In this document: piece by piece, positions 9,082 to 16,514 of the stretch
Layout of the letters: the number at the start of each line of letters is the position of its first letter
Position numbering within the stretch: position 1 is the stretch's first letter
Assembly (NCBI RefSeq): GCF_003932715.1
Contig: NZ_CP020700.1
Location: 5,974,501 to 6,038,500 of the forward strand
Reading direction: 5' to 3'
DNA: 64,000 bases
From: Streptomyces tsukubensis
GTDB taxonomy: Bacteria; Actinomycetota; Actinomycetes; Streptomycetales; Streptomycetaceae
Notes under the pieces: model-generated
Seen by the model: the letters and a program-made list of their open reading frames with translations, nothing else
Database searches by the model: none
What the model was told of the DNA's origin: nothing
Position numbers and translations under genes: made by a program

Positions 9082-9118
9082 CGAGGGGGCGCGGGCCACT
9101 ACGGCCCGCGTCCCCTCG
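9082..9118. terminator. bidirectional hairpin terminator
   Basis: A stem of about 16 bp (CGAGGGGGCGCGGGCC against GGCCCGCGTCCCCTCG, one G-T wobble) closes an ACTAC loop. It lies between the convergent aldehyde dehydrogenase and serine hydrolase genes, so it can serve both strands. Confidence 0.8.
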
Positions 9119-9186
9119 CGGCGTCCACAGCCGGGCGACCGGGCACGGGAACACCCCCGCCCCCGCGTCGGCTGCGGAAGGGTCCG

Positions 9187-10437
9187 TCAGCGGAGCGCCG
9201 CCGGAGGCGGGCAGCCGCCCGGCACCGGCGGCTCCGGAGCACCGAACGCGGCGAAGGCCACACCGTCCGACACCGGATTCCGCCGCGCCGACTTGGCGTC
9301 CGTCGCGTTCACGCTCAGGACCAGCGTCCGCGACAGCTCCCGGTCCGCCGCGACCAGCGTGCCGTAGCCGTACCGGCCGCCCGACTTCCCCCAGACCTCC
9401 CGCCCGCCCAGCCGTACCGCCGACAGGCCCGCGCCGAACACCGCCGGAGCGCAGGTCGTGTGGTCGGGCACCCGGGGCAGCGTGAACATCTCCTCCAGCA
9501 GCGGCCCCCGCACCACCCGGCCCCGGAACAGAGCCACCAGAAACCGCTCCAGATCACCCGTCGTGGAGATCAGATCACCCGCCGCCCAACCGTCCGACGG
9601 ATGCCACAGCGTCACGTCCCGCAGTTCCGCGGCCGCTCCCGGCCCGGTCCGCAGGGTCTGGTAGCCCCGGTTGTGCGGCCCCCGTATCCGGACGTCGTCC
9701 CCGGGCAGATAGGTGTCCCGCAGCCCCAGCGGCCGGATGATCCGCCGGGTGATCTGCCGTTCGTAGCTGTCACCGGTGACCCGTTCGATCAGCAGACCGG
9801 CGACCGTGTACCCCATGTTGTGGTACTTCTGCCGGGTCCCCGGGGCGAACTCGGGCCGCTGCGCCACACCCCGGCGGACCGCCTCCCGCGGATCGCGCGC
9901 CTCGAAGCGGCGCGCATACGCCTCCTCCGGAGTGCCCGGACCCTCCCCGGCGGCGGGAATGCCGTGGGTGTGGTTGAGCAACTGCCGTACCGTCACGGCG
10001 CCGTATCCCGCGGGGATCAGTTCCGGCAGATACGAGCGGACCGGGGCGCCCAGGTCGATCCGGCCCTCCCCGGCCAGCTGGAGGACGGCTGCGGCGACGA
10101 ACACCTTCGTCACCGACCCGGCGCGGAACCGGCCCCCGGGAACGGCGGGCCGGCCGCTCTCCAGATCGCGGACGCCCGCGCTGCCGTGCCAGACCCCGTC
10201 CCGGCCGCCGACGCGGACCAGCGCGGCCGTCGCATGCGGAGCCGGGAGACCACGGAGCGCGGCGGAGAGCGCGGCGCCGTCCGGCGGGGAAGCCCGGCCC
10301 ACCGCCGCCGGAAGACCGGAAGCGGCGGACACGGGCGGCGCCCCCGCCGCACCGCCCGCGACCGCGAGGGCGAGCACACCGGCGAGCACGGTCCGGCGGG
10401 TCGAGGCGCGGCCGGGCCGCGGACGGACGGGATTCAT
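9187..10437 (-). CDS. secreted serine hydrolase (beta-lactamase / D-Ala-D-Ala carboxypeptidase class C fold)
   Basis: This 416-residue exported protein begins with a Tat-like signal (RR at 14-15 in STRRTVLAGV, hydrophobic stretch to about residue 39). The SxxK motif is S108-V-T-K111 and the second motif is Y205-H-N207 (YHNMGY), as in penicillin-binding-protein-like esterases and D,D-carboxypeptidases such as R61. It may act on peptidoglycan peptides or small esters; the family is too broad to say which. ATG at 10437 has AGGAG at a spacing of six. A tandem minisatellite lies directly upstream (10454-10560). Confidence 0.88.
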   Translation of the reverse strand: MNPVRPRPGRASTRRTVLAGVLALAVAGGAAGAPPVSAASGLPAAVGRASPPDGAALSAALRGLPAPHATAALVRVGGRDGVWHGSAGVRDLESGRPAVPGGRFRAGSVTKVFVAAAVLQLAGEGRIDLGAPVRSYLPELIPAGYGAVTVRQLLNHTHGIPAAGEGPGTPEEAYARRFEARDPREAVRRGVAQRPEFAPGTRQKYHNMGYTVAGLLIERVTGDSYERQITRRIIRPLGLRDTYLPGDDVRIRGPHNRGYQTLRTGPGAAAELRDVTLWHPSDGWAAGDLISTTGDLERFLVALFRGRVVRGPLLEEMFTLPRVPDHTTCAPAVFGAGLSAVRLGGREVWGKSGGRYGYGTLVAADRELSRTLVLSVNATDAKSARRNPVSDGVAFAAFGAPEPPVPGGCPPPAALR

Positions 10438-10453
10438 GGTCGACTCCTGGCTT

Positions 10454-10560
10454 CGGGACAAGTCCGGGACAGGTCCAGGACGGGTCCAGGACGGGTTCGA
10501 GACGGGTTGTGGGCAGGTTCGGGACGGGTTCAGGGCAGGTTCGGGACGGGTTCGGGACCG
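10454..10560. repeat. degenerate 10-12 bp minisatellite upstream of serine hydrolase
   Basis: About nine to ten degenerate units related to GGACGGGTTC(G/A) run head to tail, with variants GGACAGGTCCA, GGACGGGTCCA and GGCAGGTTCG. They fill most of the gap between the hydrolase start and the response-regulator stop. Unit lengths vary, so the array is not in one reading frame. It could contain spaced direct-repeat operators or be simple slippage product. Confidence 0.75.
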
Positions 10561-10673
10561 TTCTTCGCGGTCGGAACCATCCTCCTGACCAGGGCGTCCC
10601 TGCGGATCCCCGGAGCGGGGGAGTTACCCGGGGGATCTTCTCGCCCGCGCGGGGGAGACCGTACGAGCCCGGC

Positions 10674-11375
10674 TCACCCGCCCGGGGGAGCCGGCGGCGC
10701 CCCCGCCGCACCGGCCCGCACCAGACCCGTCTCATAGGCGCAGATCACCGCCTGGACGCGGTCCCGCAGCCCCAGCTTCGCCAGCACATTCCCCACATGC
10801 GTCTTCACGGTGTGATCGCTGACCGACAGCTCCCGCGCGATCTCCGCGTTCGACAGCCCGCGGGCCAGCCGGAGCAGTGTCTCCCGCTCCCGGCCGGTCA
10901 GCGCCGCCAGCCGCCGTCCGGCCCCGGCCCCGGCCCCAAGCCCGCCCGGCCCCGGGGTACGCGTATACGCCTCGACCAGACGGCGGGCCACCGAGGGCGC
11001 CAGCAGCGACTCGCCCGCGCTCACCACCCGTACCGCCTGCACCAGATCGTCCCGCCGGACGTCCTTCAGCAGGAAACCGCTCGCACCCGCGTGCAGCGCC
11101 TCGTACACGTACTCGTCCGTATCGAAGGTCGTCAGCATCACGACCCGGCACTCCGTACCCGAGACGATCTCCCGGCAGGCGGCGATCCCGTCCGTGCCCG
11201 GCATCCGGACGTCCAGCAGCGCCACCTCGCCGCCGTGGGCCCGGACCGCCGCCACCGCGGCCGCTCCGTCACCCGCCTCCGCGACCACCTCGATATCCGG
11301 CTGGGCGTCCAGGATCATCGCGAACCCGCTGCGCACCAGCTCCTGGTCGTCGGCGACCACCACCCGGATCGTCAC
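10674..11375 (-). CDS. NarL/LuxR family response regulator
   Basis: This 233-residue protein has a receiver domain with the acidic pocket VVADD at the N-terminus and the phosphoacceptor D55 in ALLDVRMPG. A GerE/LuxR helix-turn-helix occupies about residues 165-228 (LTGRERETLLRLARGLSNAE). A Gly/Pro/Ala linker separates the two domains. GTG at 11375 overlaps the histidine kinase stop by four bases, so the two are translationally coupled partners. The target genes cannot be read from the sequence. Confidence 0.95.
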   Translation of the reverse strand: MTIRVVVADDQELVRSGFAMILDAQPDIEVVAEAGDGAAAVAAVRAHGGEVALLDVRMPGTDGIAACREIVSGTECRVVMLTTFDTDEYVYEALHAGASGFLLKDVRRDDLVQAVRVVSAGESLLAPSVARRLVEAYTRTPGPGGLGAGAGAGRRLAALTGRERETLLRLARGLSNAEIARELSVSDHTVKTHVGNVLAKLGLRDRVQAVICAYETGLVRAGAAGAPPAPPGG

Positions 11376-12553
11376 CCCGGCACCCCTTCCTCCGCGGGGC
11401 GCAGCGGCAGCCGCACCCGTAGCTCGAAACCGCGGCCACCGGGACCGGAGCCGGTGCGGACGCTGCCGCCGTGGGCCGCCGCCCGCTCCCGGATCCCGAT
11501 CAGCCCCTGCCCGCCGCCGCCCGGCGACGGGCCGCGGCCGTCGTCGGTGACCACCACCGTCAGCAGCGGTCCGTCCAGCACCAGCCGGACCACGGCCGAG
11601 CCCGCCCCCGCATGCCGGACCGTGTTCGTCAGGGCCTCCTGCACCACCCGGTACACCGTCGCCCCGACCCCGGCCGGCAGCCCGGCGGCCGCACCGCCGT
11701 CCTCGTACGACACGCGCAGACCGCTCTCCCGCACCCGCGCCACCAGCTCCGGCAGGGCGCCCGCGCCGGGCAGGGGCGCCCGCGGTCCGCCGGGCGGCCC
11801 GTCCCGCAGCACCCCCAGCATGTGCCGCAACTGCACCATCGCGTCCCGCCCCGTCCCGGAGATGGCGTCGAACGCCGCCACGGCACGCTCCGGGGCCGTA
11901 CGGACCGCGACCGGCCCCGCCTCGGCCTGAACGACCATCAGGCTCACCGCATGGGAGAGGACGTCGTGCATCTCCCGGGCGATCCGGGCCCGCTCCCGGG
12001 CGGCCGCCTGCTCCGCCTCGATGCGGTTGGCCCGCTCCAACTGGGCCGCCCGGCCCTCCACCGCCGCCAGATACGCCCGGCGGGTGTCCGCGAACCGGCC
12101 GAAGACGAAGGCCGCGCCCAGGACGAAGAGGGTGAACAGCAACTCCCGGGGATCACCCCCGCGCAGTACCGCCACCGATGCCACCACGGCCGAGGCCGTG
12201 GCGACGGCGGTCACCGAACGGACCCGCGGCGGGCAGAGCGCGGCGACCGTGTAGAAGGCGATCAGCACGGCGTACGGCAAGGGCTGCCCGGGGCCGTCGA
12301 CGGCCGCACCGTACACCGCCCCCACGGCCAGCACCCCGGCCAGCGCCCCGACCGGCCGGCGGCGCCGCCACAGCAGCGGGACCGCCGTCAGCAGGGTGAC
12401 CAGATACGCCGTCCACGTCGCCTCCGGCAGGTGCGGCGCCCGCGGGACGACGAACGGGATCGTCGTCGCCGCCATCACCAGCAGCACCACGCCCGCGTCC
12501 ACCGCCCGGGGGTGGTGCCGGTCGTACCTGCCGAGCCGCCCCGCCCACTCCAC
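11372..12553 (-). CDS. NarL-family sensor histidine kinase
   Basis: This 393-residue membrane kinase has about five N-terminal hydrophobic segments (residues 18-155) and then a short coil. The HisKA_3 dimerisation helix carries the phosphorylated H196 in AREMHDVLSHAVS. The ATPase domain shows the N box near VVQEALTNTVRHA and the G box in DDGRGPSPGGGGQGLIGIRER. There is no large extracytoplasmic domain, so it may sense a membrane-associated or cytoplasmic signal. GTG at 12553 is preceded by GGGGGA. It forms a two-gene operon with the response regulator. Confidence 0.94.
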   Translation of the reverse strand: MEWAGRLGRYDRHHPRAVDAGVVLLVMAATTIPFVVPRAPHLPEATWTAYLVTLLTAVPLLWRRRRPVGALAGVLAVGAVYGAAVDGPGQPLPYAVLIAFYTVAALCPPRVRSVTAVATASAVVASVAVLRGGDPRELLFTLFVLGAAFVFGRFADTRRAYLAAVEGRAAQLERANRIEAEQAAARERARIAREMHDVLSHAVSLMVVQAEAGPVAVRTAPERAVAAFDAISGTGRDAMVQLRHMLGVLRDGPPGGPRAPLPGAGALPELVARVRESGLRVSYEDGGAAAGLPAGVGATVYRVVQEALTNTVRHAGAGSAVVRLVLDGPLLTVVVTDDGRGPSPGGGGQGLIGIRERAAAHGGSVRTGSGPGGRGFELRVRLPLRPAEEGVPG

Positions 12554-12571
12554 CGCTGTCCGTCCCCCGGG

Positions 12572-13402
12572 TCAGGGCTTGCGGCCGACGGCGCCGTACT
12601 GGGCGACCACCGGCGGCAGCGAGCCGTCTGCGGCCGGCCTCGGACGCCAGCGGGAGCAGGACACCAGACCCGGGTCGAGGAGCTCCAGACCGTCGAAGAA
12701 CGACCTGATCTCGGCACCCGTGCGGGCCCTGATCGGCGGGGTCGCGTTCTCGTTCCAGAACGCCATCGCCTCCGCGTTGCCCTCGCCGCCGAGCTCCAGC
12801 GTCGGATGGGTCAGCACGAGATAGCTGCCCGGCGGCACCGCGTCCATCAGGGTCCGCACGACATCGCGCGCCACGTCCGTGTCCAGCACGAAGTTCAGGA
12901 TCCCCAGCATGATCACGGCGATCGGCCGGTCCGGGTCCAGCGTCGGACGCAGCGAACCCACGATGGACCGCGGATCGTGCGCGTCCGCGTCCAGATACTC
13001 CGTACGGCCCTCGGGCGACGAGGTCAGCAGGGCACGGGCGTGCGTCAGCACGATCGGATCGTTGTCGACGTACACGATCCGGGAGTCCGGGGCGATGCCC
13101 TGGGCGACCTCGTGCGTGTTGTTGGCCGTCGGCAGGCCCGTACCGATATCGAGGAACTGGCGGATGCCCGCCTCGGCGGTCAGGAAGGTCACCGCCCGGC
13201 CGAGGAACGCCCGGTCGGCGCGGGCGACCTCGCCGATGCTCGGATACAGGCCGGTGACGTGGTCGCCGACGGCACGGTCGACGGGATAGTTGTCCTTGCC
13301 GCCCAGCCAGTGGTTCCACACCCGGGCGTTGTGCGCCACGTCGGTACGGATCCGCGGGTCGCCGTTGGGGTTCTGCGGGACCTGGGGGCTGTTCGGGCTC
13401 AT
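12572..13402 (-). CDS. SAM-dependent methyltransferase, DUF574 family
   Basis: This 276-residue protein belongs to the actinobacterial S-adenosyl methyltransferase family formerly called DUF574. Near the N-terminus is the family signature VWNHWLGGKDNYPVD (residues 29-42). The SAM-binding motif I is FLDIGTGLPT (83-92), followed by the acidic loop VYVDNDP (110-116). Streptomyces encode dozens of paralogs, and most have no known substrate. ATG at 13402 gives the full family length. It is probably monocistronic. Confidence 0.92.
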   Translation of the reverse strand: MSPNSPQVPQNPNGDPRIRTDVAHNARVWNHWLGGKDNYPVDRAVGDHVTGLYPSIGEVARADRAFLGRAVTFLTAEAGIRQFLDIGTGLPTANNTHEVAQGIAPDSRIVYVDNDPIVLTHARALLTSSPEGRTEYLDADAHDPRSIVGSLRPTLDPDRPIAVIMLGILNFVLDTDVARDVVRTLMDAVPPGSYLVLTHPTLELGGEGNAEAMAFWNENATPPIRARTGAEIRSFFDGLELLDPGLVSCSRWRPRPAADGSLPPVVAQYGAVGRKP

Positions 13403-13522
13403 CGCGCTCCTCGCTGCTGGCTGCCGGTTGCCGGTTGCGGTGCCCGGGGGGCCGTCGAGGGGCCCGGGCCGGTCCTTCTCCTGCGGTCCTGCCGTGCGGT
13501 GCCGGTCCGTACGGTGCTGTGA

Positions 13523-14293
13523 TCATCGCGTACGGCGGCGGTGCGCGGCGCCCGGCGGCGGGGCGTCGAGGACCGACCGCAGCACGGCGACCCGGTTCGT
13601 GGTGATCGAGTCCACGCCCGCCGCGACCAGCGCGCGCATCGTCCGGCGGGTGTCCGCGGTCCACGCCGAGACCAGCAGCCCGTCCGCATGGACCCGGTCC
13701 GTCAGCGCCCGGCTCACCAGACCGAAGCGGTAGTTCAGGGTCCGCGGCCCGAGCGCGTCCAGCAGCACCCGGCGCGGCGGGGCCAGCGAGGTCCAGGTGA
13801 GGGCGATCTCCGCGGCCGGATCCGCCTCCCGTACCGCGAGCATCGTCGCCGGGCCCGCGCAGTAGTACGCCCGGTCCGCCGCACCGCAGACCCGTACGGT
13901 GTCCACCACCGCGCGCACCGCGGCACGGTCGGCACCGGGCAGGTCCAGCATCACCCGGCAGCCGCCGTCCGCCCCGAGCAGCTCCAGCGCCTCGGCCAGC
14001 GACGGCACCCCGCCGCCCGTCAGCTCCGCGACCCGGGCCCTGGTCAGTCCGGCGAGCCGGACGTCGTGCCGCCACAGGCGTTTCAGCGTCGCGTCGTGCA
14101 GCAGCACGGGCACCCCGTCCGAGGTGAGCCGCACATCGACCTCCACCGCCGAAGCGCCGTGCGCCACGGCGGAGCGGAGCGACGCCAGGGTGTTCTCACG
14201 GACGCGGTACGGATCGCCCCGGTGCGCGACGGCGGCCACGGTGCGCCGCCGGGCTCCGTCCGCGGTTCCCGGCGGCCGGGTGCTGGTCGTCAT
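13523..14293 (-). CDS. glycerophosphodiester phosphodiesterase
   Basis: This 256-residue TIM-barrel enzyme hydrolyses glycerophosphodiesters to sn-glycerol-3-phosphate and an alcohol. The family motifs are all present: AHRGD with H24 and R25, ENTLASL (E34), the metal-binding E51 and D53 in VEVDVRL, and the catalytic LLHDATL with H66. No signal peptide is visible, so it should be cytoplasmic. ATG at 14293 lies 19 bp after the stop of the upstream deaminase gene (14313), so the two may be cotranscribed. Confidence 0.92.
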   Translation of the reverse strand: MTTSTRPPGTADGARRRTVAAVAHRGDPYRVRENTLASLRSAVAHGASAVEVDVRLTSDGVPVLLHDATLKRLWRHDVRLAGLTRARVAELTGGGVPSLAEALELLGADGGCRVMLDLPGADRAAVRAVVDTVRVCGAADRAYYCAGPATMLAVREADPAAEIALTWTSLAPPRRVLLDALGPRTLNYRFGLVSRALTDRVHADGLLVSAWTADTRRTMRALVAAGVDSITTNRVAVLRSVLDAPPPGAAHRRRTR

Positions 14294-14312
14294 CGGTTGC
14301 CGCCGACCGGGG

Positions 14313-15347
14313 TCAGGCGCGGGGGGCCGTGAGCCAGGCGGTGGTGTAGGCGTCGATCTCGCCGGCGATCCTGGCCTTGCCCGCCTCGTCCAGGAAGCTC
14401 GCCGTGACCGCGTCCTTCGCCAGCTCCGCGACCCCGCGCTCGTCGAGGCCGAGGAGGCGGGCGGCCACTGTGTACTCGGTGTTGAGGTCCGTACCGAACA
14501 TCGGCGGGTCGTCGCTGTTGACCGTGACCAGCACCCCGGCCTCGGCGAGCTGCCGGATCGGGTGGAGTTCGAGATCGGTGACGGCCCGGGTGGCGATGTT
14601 GGAGGTGGGGCAGACCTCCAGCGGGATGCGGTGCTCGGCGAGATGGGCCACCAGCTCCGGGTCCTGGACCGCGCTGGTGCCGTGGCCGATGCGCTCGGCG
14701 CGCAGCTCGGTGAGGGCGTCCCAGATCGTCTGCGGGCCGGTGGTCTCGCCCGCGTGCGGAACCGAGCGGAGACCGGCCGCGATCGCCCGGTCGAAGTACG
14801 GCTTGAACTGGGGGCGGGGCACCCCGATTTCGGGGCCGCCGAGACCGAAGGAGACCAGCCCCTCGGGCCGCAGGTCGACCGCGAGCCTGGTGGTCACCTC
14901 GGCGGCCTCCAGACCGGCCTCGCCCGGGATGTCGAAGCACCAGCGCAGTACGACCCCCAGCTCGGCCTCGGCGGCCGTCCGGGCGTCCTCGATGGCGGCC
15001 ATGAAGGCCTTCTCGTCGATGCCCCGGCGGACTGAGCTGTAGGGGGTGATCGTCAGCTCGGCGTACCGGATGTTCTGCCGGGCCATGTCCCGGGCGACCT
15101 CGAAGGTCAGCAGCCGGACGTCCTCGGGGGTGCGGATCAGGTCGACGACGGAGAGGTAGACGTCGATGAAGTGCGCGAAGTCGGTGAAGGTGAAGTACTC
15201 GGCGAGGGCCACCGGGTCGGTGGGGACCCGGGAGTCCGGGTGCCGGGCGGAGAGTTCGGCGACGATGCGCGGTGACGCCGAACCCACGTGGTGGACGTGC
15301 AGCTCGGCCTTGGGGAGCCCGGCGATGAACGGGCGCAGATCGGACAT
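14313..15347 (-). CDS. adenosine deaminase family, probable 6-amino-6-deoxyfutalosine deaminase
   Basis: This 344-residue zinc amidohydrolase has the metal-binding HxH (H17, H19 in AELHVHHVGSASP), the catalytic Glu in SVPHAGETTGP, IGHGTSA, and the metal Asp in VNSDDPP. Classical adenosine deaminases read HLDGS after the first motif; this one reads HHVGS. As I recall, that marks the subgroup deaminating 6-amino-6-deoxyfutalosine in the futalosine menaquinone pathway, with a characterised S. coelicolor member (SCO5662). Adenosine deaminase activity remains the alternative. ATG at 15347 has AGGAG upstream. Confidence 0.88.
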   Translation of the reverse strand: MSDLRPFIAGLPKAELHVHHVGSASPRIVAELSARHPDSRVPTDPVALAEYFTFTDFAHFIDVYLSVVDLIRTPEDVRLLTFEVARDMARQNIRYAELTITPYSSVRRGIDEKAFMAAIEDARTAAEAELGVVLRWCFDIPGEAGLEAAEVTTRLAVDLRPEGLVSFGLGGPEIGVPRPQFKPYFDRAIAAGLRSVPHAGETTGPQTIWDALTELRAERIGHGTSAVQDPELVAHLAEHRIPLEVCPTSNIATRAVTDLELHPIRQLAEAGVLVTVNSDDPPMFGTDLNTEYTVAARLLGLDERGVAELAKDAVTASFLDEAGKARIAGEIDAYTTAWLTAPRA

Positions 15348-15678
15348 CGGCGCATCTTCTCCTGTGATCGGCTGATCGGTGGTACGGGCCCCGGCGGGGC
15401 CGGGTTCATCGTAGGCCGAGGGCGGATGCGGGTCGCGTCCGATCGGGGTGATTACGGGGATTTGCCGTCGCAGGCGGGCGGCGGAGGCCGCGGCGCGGGG
15501 CCCGCGGGCCGGGGCGTACGGGCGGCTCCTCCCGGCTCCGGGGCCGCTTCCGGGGCCGCGGCGTCCCGGAAGACGGTGGTCGCCCGTGGGCGTCGGCAGC
15601 AACGGGCCGACCCTCGACCCGCGCCGCCGGGCCCCGGACCCCCGCGGCGTCCCGAAGAAGACCGCCCCCCCACGTACA
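15348..15678. other. gene-free stretch between NADAR and deaminase genes
   Basis: These 331 bp separate two minus-strand genes. The only clear structure is a short perfect hairpin at 15387-15401 (GGCCCC-GGC-GGGGCC) close to the deaminase start. The rest is GC-rich with no recognisable gene. The deaminase promoter should lie in the first 100 bp, but I cannot point to a good -10/-35 pair. Confidence 0.4.
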
Positions 15679-16236
15679 TCAGGCCGTGGGCTGTCGCGCG
15701 CGCAGTTCCTCCCGGGCCTCCATCAGCGCGAATCCGAGCAGATTGAGCCCGCGCCAGCGCAGGGGATCCGCCGCGCGCTCGTCGTCGGCCGTCAGCCCGA
15801 TGCCCCAGATGCGGTCCTTCGGGCTCGCCTCCACCAGCACCCGCTCCCCGGTGCCCAGCAGAAAGGCCCCCAGCCCGGGGTGCTGGGCGAACTTGTGCAC
15901 ATTGCCGGTGCGGACGATCCCCGAACGCTCGCGGCGCCACACGTCCTCGTCGAAACCGCGCACCAGACCGCCGGCCCGCTTCGCCTCCGCGGGATGCGTG
16001 GCGTCCAGCGCCATGCGCTCGGCCTCCGGGTCCCCGAAGAGCCGGGCCTTCGACGCCATCATCCAGTGCTCCGCGGTTGCGTAACGCACCCCGTCGACCA
16101 CGAAGGGTGAGTGCGCCCACTGGCTGAGGCAGCTCGCCGACACCTGTCCGTCGGGGCGCGGGACGGCACCCCAGAAGAACATGTACGTGACCCGCTCACC
16201 GGCTCTGACCTGCGCGATCAGCTTGTCCCTGTCCAT
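15679..16236 (-). CDS. NADAR family protein (YbiA-like N-glycosidase fold)
   Basis: This 185-residue protein has the NADAR signatures YMFFWG near residue 30, AEHWMMASKARLFGD in the middle and KDRIWGIGL near the C-terminus. In the family, YbiA-type members hydrolyse the N-glycosidic bond of the first riboflavin-pathway intermediates, and some members act on ADP-ribosylated nucleic acid. Either is possible here. It stands alone, with no riboflavin genes or toxin-antitoxin partner beside it. ATG at 16236 gives the usual compact length. Confidence 0.85.
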   Translation of the reverse strand: MDRDKLIAQVRAGERVTYMFFWGAVPRPDGQVSASCLSQWAHSPFVVDGVRYATAEHWMMASKARLFGDPEAERMALDATHPAEAKRAGGLVRGFDEDVWRRERSGIVRTGNVHKFAQHPGLGAFLLGTGERVLVEASPKDRIWGIGLTADDERAADPLRWRGLNLLGFALMEAREELRARQPTA

Positions 16237-16514
16237 GCACGCAAGTCTGCCAGCCGCCACGGACATTGCGTAGCGGTATTACGCGCGGGACACGACACAT
16301 GGTCGACCGATTCCGTCGCGTAATCAAAAGGCAACTACGGAATCCCTTGTTGGTGACGTATGGCTCTGTCAGGATCGGCACTCACCTCCCGCTTGTTCAA
16401 CATTCGAGCGGTGATGGAGTGGACAACGGCGGACGGAGCGCGTGCAATTGCACGCCAGCGACATACGACGGTATTCACTCGACGGCATTCGGGCCGGGAC
16501 TTACGGAGAGCGTC
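16237..16514. promoter_or_regulatory. operator-rich promoter region upstream of the dehydrogenase-potDABC-oxidase unit
   Basis: This 278 bp gap is visibly less GC-rich than the genes. It holds three dyads: GCGTA-N8-TACGC (about 16268-16285), GATTCCGT (16309-16316) facing ACGGAATC (16337-16344), and the perfect 16 bp palindrome GCGTGCAATTGCACGC (16440-16455). The region drives the plus-strand operon and must also hold the NADAR promoter. Such dyads are typical repressor sites; the protein that binds is not identifiable here. Confidence 0.55.
16440..16455. promoter_or_regulatory. perfect 16 bp palindromic operator candidate
   Basis: GCGTGCAATTGCACGC reads identically on both strands and lies 60 bp upstream of the dehydrogenase start. 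Its AT-rich centre and GC flanks fit a dimeric helix-turn-helix repressor site. The binder is unknown; a GntR, TetR or Lrp-type regulator would fit. Confidence 0.55.
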
